Of a DNA stretch of 52,638 nucleotides, positions 1-8,693 are shown in pieces. Below the pieces are notes generated by a model. The model was not told where the DNA came from. It did not search any database and saw nothing but the letters and a program-made list of their open reading frames with translations. Origin of the DNA: Deltaproteobacteria bacterium (GTDB taxonomy: Bacteria; Myxococcota; JACRCW01); assembly GCA_016218805.1 (NCBI GenBank), contig JACRCW010000156.1, forward strand, positions 1-52,638, in the 5' to 3' direction. A program made the position numbers and the translations under genes. How positions within the stretch are numbered: the first letter of the stretch is position 1; each line of letters opens with the position of its first letter.

Positions 1-301
1 GCTGTGCCGGTGCATGGCGACGTCACGGGTGTCCCGCTGGCGTCCCGGCCGGGGGCGGCCGGGCCACACCGCGCTGGCGTGCTACCTGGCCGCAGCGGCG
101 TTGTCGATCCCAGCGTCTACAACCATCTCGCATCACACCCCTCCACGGTGAACGGCCATGGGGCGGCGTCCTGGTGCCTGAGTCGCTGCACACGTGCCCT
201 GATGAGCCCATCAAGGCGCGCGGCGGTTCCTGTCTCGCGTCCAGCGGCGCCCATCCAAGACCGGGCAAGCATGGCTACAGGGTCGCCTACCCGACCCTGC
301 T
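1..301. other. no supportable gene at left edge
   Basis: I see no convincing coding region here. The open frames on both strands overlap each other and are rich in Arg, Pro and Ala, as expected for non-coding or antisense frames in GC-rich DNA. They show no family motif, and the only larger gene nearby ends at 302. The stretch may be intergenic, or the eroded end of a gene lying to the left. Confidence 0.5.
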
Positions 302-1051
302 TCATGCGTCGTGCTCCGGCTCCACCTTCACAACGATGGATGGCGCATCCGGCTCATCACGCGCCCGCTCGGCCGCGGCGGCCCCGAACTGTGGGGCGAC
401 TTGTGCGTGGGGGATTGACTCCACGTGTCGCAACCGGAGAACGCGCGGAGTGCCACCATCGAACCGCTGAAAACGCACAACCTCCCCGTCTGCGAGCCAT
501 GCACCAAAGCTGTACGTCCGCAGCCCGCGCTCAGACAGCACGTACCAACGGTCGTCAACGGGGACGAGAACCAGGTACTCCCCGGGTTCGCCCGGCTTGA
601 GGCCCAGCTGAGCGTGGAGGGCCATGGCCGGACGCCAGGCCGGGATGGACCGCGGAATCTCGTCTTCCTCGGCATACGTCCACCCATTGAGTTGTCCGGG
701 CAGTTCCAACTGCCAGCCGAGCTCATCCTCGAACTGCCGGCGCATCTCCTCGGGAAGGTCGTGATGCGCGAACATCACCTCCCCTTCGCCACGCCTCACG
801 GCGTCCACCAACTCCGCGGGGAGGCGTTTGAGTCGCCCGTACGTCACCTGGGGTTCACTGCCTGGGGGCACTGCCGGCCAACCCACAGCGACCACGACGG
901 CGTCGGGGGCGGCATCGTCCGCAATACGCTGGGGCGTGTTGAGCCAGATGGCAGCGCGCGTGCGCTTGAGAAACGCATCGTCGCCATGGACGGCGTTGAA
1001 GAAGCGATCAACTGGGCGGTCACCAAAGCGCACAAGCATCCGGGCCTCCAA
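302..1051 (-). CDS. hypothetical protein, about 249 aa
   Basis: I do not recognise a family. The protein is soluble, with no signal peptide or membrane segment. It is acidic, with many Trp, Pro and Glu residues and a central segment around WTYAEEDEIPRS. The composition looks like a real protein, with balanced hydrophobic and charged residues, whereas the overlapping plus-strand frame is Pro/Arg/His-rich. The first start (ATG at 1051, MEARMLVRFG) is used; a second ATG four codons in (1039) is equally possible. It is the first of two minus-strand genes here, but 123 bases separate it from the next gene upstream, so shared transcription is uncertain. Confidence 0.6.
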   Translation of the reverse strand: MEARMLVRFGDRPVDRFFNAVHGDDAFLKRTRAAIWLNTPQRIADDAAPDAVVVAVGWPAVPPGSEPQVTYGRLKRLPAELVDAVRRGEGEVMFAHHDLPEEMRRQFEDELGWQLELPGQLNGWTYAEEDEIPRSIPAWRPAMALHAQLGLKPGEPGEYLVLVPVDDRWYVLSERGLRTYSFGAWLADGEVVRFQRFDGGTPRVLRLRHVESIPHAQVAPQFGAAAAERARDEPDAPSIVVKVEPEHDA

Positions 1052-1174
1052 CGCCTCTCAGTGTGCCATGGTCTGAATTAGCAGCCGCCGGACGGCGCGG
1101 GTATCACCGCCCGCCCGTGCGCGCGCTCCCATGCCGGGGATGGCCACGCAATTGCGGGGAGAGGCCGGCCAGAC

Positions 1175-2479
1175 TCAGCGACACACCCAGAGGCTCCAGC
1201 GGTCGTAGCTGCCGCTGGCACCGGCCCGCTCGGCGGCCGTGTCGTGCCACAGGCCGTGGTTGGGATTGGCGTCGGTGAGGTCGTAGAAGCCGTAGTAGTA
1301 GGTGTTGCCGTACCACGCGAGAATGCGGAACTCGTTGCCGCCGTTGACGAGGTTCCCATTGCTGTCCACGGGGGCGATCCACCCGACGCGTCCGCACACC
1401 TTCTGGCTGGCCGCCCAGTTCACGTAGTCCTGGTTGAGGCTGATGCGGCCGCGCACGGCGTAGCGTTGGGTCCCCGACGCGGTGGGGAACGCGTAGGGAC
1501 CTGAGGCGTCCGCGCGCAGGCTGCCAAGGAAGGGGTGCAACAGGTCGTCGTCTTCGTTGGAGTCACTGCGGTTCCAGCACACCCAGCCCCACTGGTACAG
1601 CGCGGCCAGGTCCGCCTGGGACGGCGCAAACGCCACCGACCCAATGGTGCCGTACGCGGAATAAGTGGCTTCAAACGTGGCCGGGCGCTGCAGCATGTTG
1701 ATCTTGAGTTCGCAGTCCCCGTAGCGCCAGCGCTGCGGATTGGTGGTGCCGGGGGCACCGGCGCTCCACGCCGGGCCAATGTCCGCGTACTGCGGGATGG
1801 CCACCGGCCCCTGCGCGCCGCCCGCGCCGCCCGCGCCCAGCAGAATGGGCCCGCCCAGCGCATCCATGGCGGACCCCTGCAGCAGCAGCTGGTTGCTGCC
1901 GGACGGGCTGGTGACAATCTGGTCCGCCCGGGCGACACCCGCCACGTGCAACGGCGCCGCCGGCACCGCGGCTCCCGCGCCGATGCCCACGCTGCCACCC
2001 ACCAGGACATTCCGGTCCGCGGCGAAGTCCTGCTCCGGCACCGCGCGCCGTGCCGCCAGCGCAAACGCGGCGCTCCCCAGGCGCTGCCGCCCGGTCAGGG
2101 CGGTGTACGCGGGCTCGCCCGACGAGCGGACCTCCACGGCGAGGAACAGGTCCACCGATGCGGCCACGGCGTCCGTCAGCGCCGTGCGCTCGCCGAGGCG
2201 CACGGAGAACGCGCCGGCGGTGACCGGGACGCCGGTCTGCTCTTCCTGCCACAGGCACCAGGTGGACGGGCAGGCCGTCACGTTTCCCTGCACGGGGTCA
2301 TTGAACAGCGTGAACCGCAGGTCCGCCGTGGCGGCGAGCGGAAGGCCGTTGCGTTCAAGCATCCCTTCATACGGCAGCGTGCCCCAGCCGGCCGCGTTGC
2401 TGATGTCCGCGCGCGCCACGCCGCCCGCGGTGGTCAGCGTCACGGCGACGGCGAGCACCAGGGTGACGCGGGCCCTCAT
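1175..2479 (-). CDS. secreted modular protein with tail-fibre-like N-terminal region
   Basis: This is a predicted exported protein of about 434 aa. The chosen ATG at 2479 follows GGAGAGAGGGA and gives a typical Sec signal (MRARVTLVLAVAVTLTTAGG, cleavage probably after VARA). An in-frame ATG at 2503 is the alternative. After the signal comes a region of about 150 residues that resembles the product of 36709-37626: both have an (I/L)PY(Q/E)G(F/M)LE(K/R) motif followed by a FTL(F/Y)(N/D)DP motif and a later (A/P)xQDFLAD/AADxN motif. The C-terminal half differs from the paralogue, is rich in Trp, Tyr and Asn, and carries paired Cys. No catalytic motif is visible. The shared head with swapped tails suggests a surface or secreted binding protein; this role is inferred. 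Confidence 0.65.
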   Translation of the reverse strand: MRARVTLVLAVAVTLTTAGGVARADISNAAGWGTLPYEGMLERNGLPLAATADLRFTLFNDPVQGNVTACPSTWCLWQEEQTGVPVTAGAFSVRLGERTALTDAVAASVDLFLAVEVRSSGEPAYTALTGRQRLGSAAFALAARRAVPEQDFAADRNVLVGGSVGIGAGAAVPAAPLHVAGVARADQIVTSPSGSNQLLLQGSAMDALGGPILLGAGGAGGAQGPVAIPQYADIGPAWSAGAPGTTNPQRWRYGDCELKINMLQRPATFEATYSAYGTIGSVAFAPSQADLAALYQWGWVCWNRSDSNEDDDLLHPFLGSLRADASGPYAFPTASGTQRYAVRGRISLNQDYVNWAASQKVCGRVGWIAPVDSNGNLVNGGNEFRILAWYGNTYYYGFYDLTDANPNHGLWHDTAAERAGASGSYDRWSLWVCR

Positions 2480-2838
2480 TCCCTCTCTCCATGACTGCGA
2501 CATGACGTGCACCTCGCCTGCGGGTTGGGGGCGGATGGTGGCAGCGTCGGCGCGGGGTGGCAAACGGGCATTCGCTGCGCGCCGCGGGGCGGACGGTTGC
2601 ATCGTGAAGCGGTGGCCAGAGCGCGACGATGACTGGATGCAGGCATTCTCTGCGACGGGCTCTTTGGGCAAATGGCGGACCGGCGCAACACCGAGACACG
2701 GACGAGGACACACCTTCGGCCGCAACACGGTCTGGAGGACCTTCAAGTGCGTCCGTCTGGACAAACCGTACCCCTGGAGGCCACATTACGACGCCAACGA
2801 CCCTTGCGGAGCCGCAAGCTGCCACGGCGGATTGAGCC
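2480..2838. promoter_or_regulatory. divergent intergenic region
   Basis: This gap of about 360 bases lies between the secreted protein read leftward and the ATPase read rightward, so it must hold promoters for both. I cannot identify a convincing -35/-10 pair or an operator by eye. Frames crossing it are extensions of neighbouring genes without family motifs. Confidence 0.35.
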
Positions 2839-3774
2839 ATGTACTCGTTGCTCGAGGTCCAGAACTTCCGTGGCATTGAACGCCTCACGCTGGATGGGCT
2901 GAACCGGGTCAATCTCGTCGTCGGCCGCAACAACTGCGGTAAGACATCGCTGCTCGAGGCGGCTGCGCTCGCCTGGGACCCGACCGTCGCGGACAGCGTG
3001 CTTCCTTCGCTCTTCCGTCAGAGCGCTGGCTCAACGGAGGAGCGGTACTACCGATGGTTGGTACGCCAATCGTCTCCGTCGGCATCGTTGGAAATCCGGA
3101 ACGGCGCCCATGCTTGTTCCGTGGTGCTGAACAGGGTTGCGACTGAGCAACCGGCGGGTTGGACGGTACGCGCCCTGCCGGGCGGCCTTCAGCTGCTTGC
3201 CAAGGACAGGGGCGGTAGCGTGCAGGTCACCACCGCACAGCCGCAAGGTCCAAACCAGGTTGTCTCCAAGTACGCGAAGGCCGTCCGGCGGAAAGGTGGG
3301 GAGGAGCAGATTGAGCGTCTCCTGCGAGCGGTGGACAGCCGGGTGCGGAAGGTTCGCGTTGATCCAGCGGCGGATGGCAACCACCTGATGGTGGACATGG
3401 GACTGGCCGAGATGCTGCCCCTTACCCAGGTGGGCGACGGCATGTACCGCCTTGTCTCCATGCTCTCCGATCTCGTGGGCGAGACGCCGGCATTCTGCCT
3501 GATCGACGAGATAGAAAACGGCCTGCACCATTCGGTTCTTCCCGCGGTGTGGACGGCGCTGGGCGAAGCCGCGGCGCAGCTCGACCTTCAGATCATTGCC
3601 ACCACCCACAGCCGCGAGTGCCTGGAGGCGGCCGACAGCGCCTTCGAAGCCCGTAGCAGCTATGACCTTTCCGTCATCCAGATGTTCCGATTGGAAGGCA
3701 ACGTTCAAGGGCGTTTGCTCGGGCGGGACCAGGTGCGAGCGGCCGCTGCAGGAGACGTGGATCTCCGGTCATGA
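2839..3774 (+). CDS. AAA/OLD-type ATPase (AAA_15/AAA_21 class)
   Basis: This ABC-like ATPase of 311 aa belongs to the class that drives OLD-family nucleases and related anti-phage systems. The sequence shows a RecF-like start (LLEVQNFRGIERL), a Walker A GRNNCGKT at residues 29-36, a GDGMYRLVSML segment in the signature-motif position (about 199-209), a Walker B LIDEIENG (about 221-228) and an H-loop TTHSRE (about 255-260). No nuclease or TOPRIM domain is fused to it. The next gene overlaps it by 4 bases (ATGA at 3771-3774) and encodes a TOPRIM-like protein, so the two are probably translationally coupled. That layout matches split OLD-type pairs such as PARIS (AriA/AriB). The assignment as a defence ATPase is inferred from architecture and partner. 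Confidence 0.85.
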   Translation: MYSLLEVQNFRGIERLTLDGLNRVNLVVGRNNCGKTSLLEAAALAWDPTVADSVLPSLFRQSAGSTEERYYRWLVRQSSPSASLEIRNGAHACSVVLNRVATEQPAGWTVRALPGGLQLLAKDRGGSVQVTTAQPQGPNQVVSKYAKAVRRKGGEEQIERLLRAVDSRVRKVRVDPAADGNHLMVDMGLAEMLPLTQVGDGMYRLVSMLSDLVGETPAFCLIDEIENGLHHSVLPAVWTALGEAAAQLDLQIIATTHSRECLEAADSAFEARSSYDLSVIQMFRLEGNVQGRLLGRDQVRAAAAGDVDLRS

Positions 3775-4393
3775 GCAAGCCCCGTCTCGAGGATTCTCCC
3801 CACGTGGTTTGCGTCGAGGATTACTCTGACCTGCTGTTCATCGCCGAGGTGTTGGAAGAGGAGGGCGTGAAGGGCGTCTTTATCAAGGAGTTTCCTGGCA
3901 AGCAGGCCATGAAGACCCAATTGGACCGTTTCTCACGCCGCAACTCCTTGGCGAAAAGGCCAGCATTGGCGTCATCGTGGATGCCGACACCGACTCAGGC
4001 GGGACGTTTGCCGGTTTCGCAGCACTCCTCGCGCGGCTGACAAAGGTCGAGATCCGACAGCCGGGCACCTGGGGAGGCGTGAACCCGCGGGTGGGGCTCA
4101 TGGTGGTTCCGCATGATGCGCCCGGCGAGCTGGAGACGCTGGTGTGGCGGGGCTGGTGTGCGGACCCCGCCAACGCCGCGCGGTTGAGCTGCATCCAGGC
4201 TTTCGAAGGCTGCATGCAGGCTGCCGGGGTGGCCGCACAAAGCCCAGACAAGGCCCGCCTCCAAGCGCTCCTGTCGCTGCTCAACGATGACGATCCGCGG
4301 CTGGGCCCGGGTGCGCGCGCACGAAAGCTGGACCTGGGCAGTCCGGCGCTGTTGCCCCCTGTGACGTTTCTGCGGGGCGTTGCATCCCCGTGA
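3771..4393 (+). pseudogene. TOPRIM/DUF3226-like partner of the ATPase, frameshifted
   Basis: Two overlapping frames together make one TOPRIM-like protein. The 5' part (3771-4040 as read) starts with HVVCVEDYSDLLFIAEVLEE, which supplies the TOPRIM glutamate (E16). The 3' part (GTG at 3977 to the stop at 4393) supplies VIVDADTD, the acidic DxD cluster, then a VGLMVVP...GELETL segment like the (I/V)MPxxxxxGxLE motif of DUF3226/DUF4435 relatives. Adding one base at the GG at 3950-3951 joins them seamlessly as RRNSLGEKASIGVIVDADTD, giving about 207 aa with both catalytic clusters. As read, neither half has both, so nuclease activity should be lost. A sequencing or assembly error, programmed frameshifting, or a true inactivating mutation are all possible. 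The start overlaps the ATPase stop. Confidence 0.75.
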
Positions 4394-4473
4394 CGCCGGT
4401 TCGGCGGGCAGTGACGGCCCTCCACGCCATGATGCCGGGCCCGCGCCTTCGGGTCACTTCAGCAGTTCCCTGA

Positions 4474-5826
4474 TCAGCTGTGCGTGGCTTCGCCGCCGCT
4501 GCGGCGCGCGGACTTCACCACGCGGCGCAGGCGTGCGGTGGTCAGCGGGGCCATCACGTGGTGCAGCACCGGCAGGCGCGGCCGGTCACCCTTGTCCACG
4601 TAGGACAGCACCACGCCGCCGTGGGCGTGCGTCTCCGCCGCCAGCTCGCCAATGCGCACCTCATCCAGGTCCCGCGCGGCGTCCTCCAGCACCAGCACCT
4701 GCGGGCGGGCCATGCGCACCAGCGCCGGCGTGTCCCCGTCCAGGGCCACCACCGCCCACGCAATGCCCGGGTCATCCAGCGCGCGGAATGCGCGGCGCAG
4801 GCCGCGCACGTCATTGCCCAGCACCAGCACGGTCATGGCACCCGGTTCGGCCACCTTCTCCTTGCGGGGCCGCCGCGGGGACGGCGCGGTGGGGTCGGCG
4901 CCGGGGTCGGTGGGGCCAGCCAGGTCTGAGGCGGGCAGTCCCACGCGGGCCACAGGGGTGCGGTGGTCCTCGGGTGGCGGCGTGGGCTCCGGCGGCATGT
5001 CTGTGATGGGCGTGGGCTCGTCCAGGTCCGAGGCGGTCTGCTCCGCGGGGGGCGGGGTGGACGGGGGCGGCAGAGTGACGGGGAGCGGGCCCATCAGCGA
5101 GGTGAAAGTGGCCCCGGGCGCGGGAGTGCGGGTGCGCTGCGGTGGCGTTGGGGGCGGTGGCGGCGGTGGCGGCGGGGTGGGCGCGGCCGCGGGCGGTGGC
5201 AACAGGAGGCCCGGCCGCGCGGCGAGCAGGGCGCGGACCTGGTCCAACAGGGCGGCGGGGTGCTCGGCGGGGTCCGGCGGGAAGTTGAACGCAACGCGTT
5301 GCGAGGGCGCCAGCGTGCGCACACCGCCGGGAGGCCCCAGGGCGGCGAGCACCAGGCGCGGGCCGGGCTCGACGAGGACGTCAAACGCGCAGCCGGGGAG
5401 GGTGCCGCGTCCGGCCAGCACGGGGCGCCCGTCCAGGGGGGCCGGCCGCAGCCCCGCATGGGTCAGCAGGTCATGGTGCGTGGCGAGGCGGACGCGCAGT
5501 CCCTCCAGCTGGCCGCGCAACCGCGCCACCAGGTCGTCATGGGTGGTGCAGCCCACGGGGTCCAGCAGCGCCAGGTACGCCAGCTCCGGCGGGTCATGGA
5601 ACTTCAGCAGCGTGCCCATGACGGAGTAGCCGGAAGCTGCCAGCAGTGGCTGCTGTGTCAGCAGGCTGCGGAGTTCCGCGCCGTGCAGCGGCAGGTGGAA
5701 GCTGACGCAGTCACCCTGGGTGCGGCAGTCCGCGCCCGCCTGCCGGAGGAAGCGCTCCAGGGCGAGGGTGGCGGAGGAGGATGTCGCGGTGCCCGGCGGG
5801 TGCATGGGTGCGTCGGAAACTGCCAC
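4474..5826 (-). CDS. proline-rich protein with degenerate receiver-like C-terminus
   Basis: This soluble protein of about 450 aa has three parts. Residues 1-200 form a folded domain I cannot name. Residues about 205-330 form a long Pro/Thr/Ala linker with a nine-proline run. The final 110 residues resemble a response-regulator receiver: TVLVLGNDVRGLRRAF, a VLVLEDA strand where the phosphoacceptor strand would be, and a VLSYVDKGDR segment. The acidic pair and conserved Lys of an active receiver are not obvious, so it is probably a pseudo-receiver. The gene starts 36 bases after the tryptophan dioxygenase stop on the same strand and may be cotranscribed. ATG 5826 is used; MHPPG seven codons later is an alternative. 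Confidence 0.6.
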   Translation of the reverse strand: MAVSDAPMHPPGTATSSSATLALERFLRQAGADCRTQGDCVSFHLPLHGAELRSLLTQQPLLAASGYSVMGTLLKFHDPPELAYLALLDPVGCTTHDDLVARLRGQLEGLRVRLATHHDLLTHAGLRPAPLDGRPVLAGRGTLPGCAFDVLVEPGPRLVLAALGPPGGVRTLAPSQRVAFNFPPDPAEHPAALLDQVRALLAARPGLLLPPPAAAPTPPPPPPPPPTPPQRTRTPAPGATFTSLMGPLPVTLPPPSTPPPAEQTASDLDEPTPITDMPPEPTPPPEDHRTPVARVGLPASDLAGPTDPGADPTAPSPRRPRKEKVAEPGAMTVLVLGNDVRGLRRAFRALDDPGIAWAVVALDGDTPALVRMARPQVLVLEDAARDLDEVRIGELAAETHAHGGVVLSYVDKGDRPRLPVLHHVMAPLTTARLRRVVKSARRSGGEATHS

Positions 5827-5862
5827 GCGGGTGCCTGAGGCGTCACGCGGGGTGGTGCCGCG

Positions 5863-6699
5863 TCACAGGTGCGTGCGGACGTCCCACAGCTCGGGGAACA
5901 GCAGCCAGTCCACCGCCTTGCGCAGGAACGGGACGCCGGAGCTCCCGCCGGTGCCGCGCTTGTAGCCAATGATGCGGTGCACGGTCTTGAGGTGCCGGAA
6001 GCGCCACAGCGAGAACTGCTCCTCCACGTCCACGAGCTTCTCGGCCATCTCGTAGGCGTCCCAGGCCCGCTCCGGCGCGCGGTAGATGCCCTTGAACACC
6101 TCCACCACGCCCTCGTGCGCCACGTAGGGGCGCGTGAAGTCCCGCTCCAGCACCGCGCGGGGGACCGCGTGACCGTGGCGGGCCAGGTAGGCCAGGTACT
6201 CCTCGTAGATGGACGGACGGGCGGCCACCGCCAGCAGCGCGCGGTAGCGCGGCTCGTCATGGCGGAACACTTCAGCCATCTCCACGTTCTTGTTGTTGAG
6301 GATGAACTCAATGGTGCGGAAGTTGTGGGACTGGAACCCGCTGGCCGGTCCCAGCACGTGGCGGAATTGCAGGTACTCCGACGGAGTGAGCGTCTCCAGC
6401 ACGGCCCACTGGTTGAACAGCTGCGCCTGGATGTGTTTCACGCGGGACAGGATCTTCAGCACCGGGGGCAGCTCGTCGCGGCGGATGTGCGCCAGCGCCG
6501 CGTCCAGTTCGTGGATGACCAGCTTCATCCACAGCTCGCTGGTCTGGTGCTGGATGATGAACAGCATCTCGTCGTGGTGCGGGGGATCGCTGCGCGGGCG
6601 CTGCTGGTCCAGCAGCGCGTCCAGGCGCAGGTAGTCCGTGTAGGTCAGCTTGTCCTTGAGGTCGGTGGTGATGCCGGCTTCCAGTTCTCGGTGTGTCAT
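5863..6699 (-). CDS. kynA: tryptophan 2,3-dioxygenase
   Basis: This haem enzyme opens the indole ring of L-tryptophan with O2 to give N-formylkynurenine, the first step of the kynurenine pathway. The 278 aa length matches bacterial members. Visible family signatures are FIIQHQTSELWMKL with the active-site His (H51), SGFQSHNFR with the substrate-carboxylate Arg (R128), the axial haem ligand in TVHRIIG (H241) and GTGGSSG (249-255). The frame runs further upstream, but the ATG at 6699 is preceded by GGGGAG at good spacing and matches the family N-terminus (LTYTDYLRLDALL). No other kynurenine-pathway gene is in the window. Its start faces the cNMP-binding protein, giving a divergent promoter of about 160 bases. 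Confidence 0.95.
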   Translation of the reverse strand: MTHRELEAGITTDLKDKLTYTDYLRLDALLDQQRPRSDPPHHDEMLFIIQHQTSELWMKLVIHELDAALAHIRRDELPPVLKILSRVKHIQAQLFNQWAVLETLTPSEYLQFRHVLGPASGFQSHNFRTIEFILNNKNVEMAEVFRHDEPRYRALLAVAARPSIYEEYLAYLARHGHAVPRAVLERDFTRPYVAHEGVVEVFKGIYRAPERAWDAYEMAEKLVDVEEQFSLWRFRHLKTVHRIIGYKRGTGGSSGVPFLRKAVDWLLFPELWDVRTHL

Positions 6700-6859
6700 G
6701 GGTCTCCCCGGGGGCCAGGTGGCGCGCGTGTGTAGCGCAGCGGGGGTGGCCACGCCTTGGGTCCGCACGGCCGTTTGTGACGCGCCGCAGGATGGGGTTG
6801 CAGCGGGGGCCCGGCCCGCGCCAAGGTTGCGCCCACTTGGGAACCCTGGAACCCGCGTC

Positions 6860-8545
6860 GTGACCGAGCCCACCGCCCCCGCCCCGCGTCCGCCCACGCC
6901 CCGGGAGCTCCGGAAGAACCTCTCCGTCCTGCGCAAGGTGGTCCTGAAAAACCCGCTGGACCTGGACGCGCGCCTGCGCATTGCGCGCACCTACCGGCTG
7001 TTGGACAAGCCGGCCGACGCGGTGGAGCACTACCGCAGCGTGGCGCGCTATCTCGCCAACGCGGGCCACCCGGTGCTGGCCATTGCGGTGGTCAAGGAGC
7101 TGTTGCAGGTGGCGCCGGACCATCAGGAGTCCCTGCTGATGCTGGCGCGCCTGTACGCCCGCACGCGCGCCCCCGCCGAGCCCGGCCGCATTGCCGTCCC
7201 CATCCCGGAGCAGGGCACGGACGCGGCGGCGGCGGGCCTGCTGCGGCACTGGCCGCAGTCCCACACCGGGCTGTGGCGCGCGCTGCAGGAGGCGGACTCG
7301 GTGCTCAAGTCCGTGAGCCTGGCGCCGGGGACCCGGCCGGGCCCGGCGTTTGCCGCGCTGCTGGGGGAACAGGCGCGGGATACGCCGCCCATGCCCATGC
7401 CCGCCGTGGACCGCCCCATCAGCCTGGATGACGCGGACGTCCTGGAGGAGCGCGTGGCGGGCCCCGGCGTGCCGGCGCCGCCGCTGGAGGACGAATCCCC
7501 CACCAGCCCGCTGCGCCCCGCGCCCGCCGCCGGGCCCGCGCCGCCCCCGCAGGACACGGACCCGGAGGGCGTGGAGACCGTGTCCGCGGATGAGATTGCC
7601 GAGGTGCAGGACGACAGCGGGGACGCATCGCCCATGCCGCCGCTGCCGGATGTGCCGGACCACCCCATCCCGCTGCCGTCCATCCCGCTGTTCTCCTCTT
7701 TGGACCAGGACGGGTTTGTAACGCTTACGCGCGCGCTGGTGCACAAGACGGTGGCCGCGGGTGAGTACGTGTGGAAGGACGGTGATGACGCGTTCTTCCT
7801 GGTGGTGCTGGCCGCCGGCGAGGCGGTCATCTACCGCGGTGAGGGCGCGCACCGCGTGGAGATGCACCGGCTGGCCCCGGGTGACGTGGCGGGGGTGTTT
7901 GCGCTGGTGGCGGACCGCCGGCGCCAGGCCAGCATGCAGGCGGTGACGGACATTGCGTATTTTGAACTGCACCGCAGCGTGGTGGAGAAGCTGGCGCGGG
8001 ACAACAAGGCGCTGCAGGAGGCGCTGCAGGGTTTCTTCCGCGAACGCGTCATTGGCGCGGTGCTGGCCATGCTGCCGCTGGTGCGGGACCTGGACGTGGC
8101 GGCGCGGCAGGACGTGGCGGCGCGCTTCCGCATCAAGCGCTACCAGGAGGGTGACGAGTTGTTCTACGCGGGCACGGAGACCAGCGGGCTGTGGGTGGTG
8201 CTGGAGGGCGTGGTGGGCGTGGGCACGGAGCGCGCGGACGGGGAGTTTGAGACACGGCAGATGCTGCCACCAGGGCACTTTGTGGCCAGCCTGGCCCAGC
8301 CCAAGGGCGCCGCCACCGAACTGGGCGCGCTGGCCCGTGGGGACGTCACCACCGCGGTGCTGAACCACAAGGCCATTGTGGAGGTGATGACGGCGTACCC
8401 GGCGCTGCGCGGCATAGGCGAAGCGCTGGACCCGGCGGGATTCCTGCTCAGCCCCAACGTGGCCGCGGGGAGCGCGCAGCTGCCGGCGGACCTGTCCCCC
8501 GCGTTCCTGCAGGGCAGCGGCGCGCGGACGGGTGGACACACCTGA
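6860..8545 (+). CDS. TPR protein with two cyclic-nucleotide-binding domains
   Basis: This predicted cytoplasmic regulator has about 561 aa. Residues about 15-110 look like TPR helices (KNPLDLDARLRIARTYRLLDK, then ALYHYRS-type repeats). Residues about 115-275 are Pro/Ala-rich and disordered. Two CNB-like beta-roll domains follow, one around FSSLDQDGFVTLTRALVHKTVAAGEYVWKDGDDAFFLVVLAAGEAVIY and one around YQEGDELFYAGTETSGLWVVLEGVVGVG. A typical phosphate-binding cassette (GELAL...RxA) is not clearly conserved in either, so binding of cAMP or cGMP is unproven. GTG at 6860 is taken as the start because upstream in-frame sequence overlaps the kynA start region. The gene converges with a nucleotide cyclase, which could supply its ligand. 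Confidence 0.75.
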   Translation: MTEPTAPAPRPPTPRELRKNLSVLRKVVLKNPLDLDARLRIARTYRLLDKPADAVEHYRSVARYLANAGHPVLAIAVVKELLQVAPDHQESLLMLARLYARTRAPAEPGRIAVPIPEQGTDAAAAGLLRHWPQSHTGLWRALQEADSVLKSVSLAPGTRPGPAFAALLGEQARDTPPMPMPAVDRPISLDDADVLEERVAGPGVPAPPLEDESPTSPLRPAPAAGPAPPPQDTDPEGVETVSADEIAEVQDDSGDASPMPPLPDVPDHPIPLPSIPLFSSLDQDGFVTLTRALVHKTVAAGEYVWKDGDDAFFLVVLAAGEAVIYRGEGAHRVEMHRLAPGDVAGVFALVADRRRQASMQAVTDIAYFELHRSVVEKLARDNKALQEALQGFFRERVIGAVLAMLPLVRDLDVAARQDVAARFRIKRYQEGDELFYAGTETSGLWVVLEGVVGVGTERADGEFETRQMLPPGHFVASLAQPKGAATELGALARGDVTTAVLNHKAIVEVMTAYPALRGIGEALDPAGFLLSPNVAAGSAQLPADLSPAFLQGSGARTGGHT

Positions 8546-8638
8546 GCGCGTGCCCCGTGGCATGGGGAAGCCGGGCGTCACCCGCCCCCCACCCCCCGCG
8601 CCTCCCCGCCTCGTCGGCGGAGCGGATGTCGGCGCGGG

Positions 8639-8686
8639 GCCGCCCCCCAAAGGGGGGCGGCGTTATTGGCTTGCCTGCGGCAAGCC
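8639..8686. terminator. double hairpin between convergent genes, REP-like
   Basis: Two perfect inverted repeats sit back to back between the converging cNMP-binding and cyclase genes. The first has 10-bp arms at 8639-8648 and 8652-8661 with a 3-base loop. The second has 8-bp arms at 8668-8675 and 8679-8686 with a 3-base loop. There is no long T-run. They are well placed to stop transcription from both sides. A very similar pair lies at 32191-32238, so this may also be a dispersed repeat. Confidence 0.6.
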
Positions 8687-8693
8687 GGACGCG

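Noticed and set aside
6308..8650. A 780-codon minus-strand frame
   Set aside because: It is antisense to the cNMP-binding protein and runs out of frame through kynA, with no motif and heavy Arg/Gly/His content.
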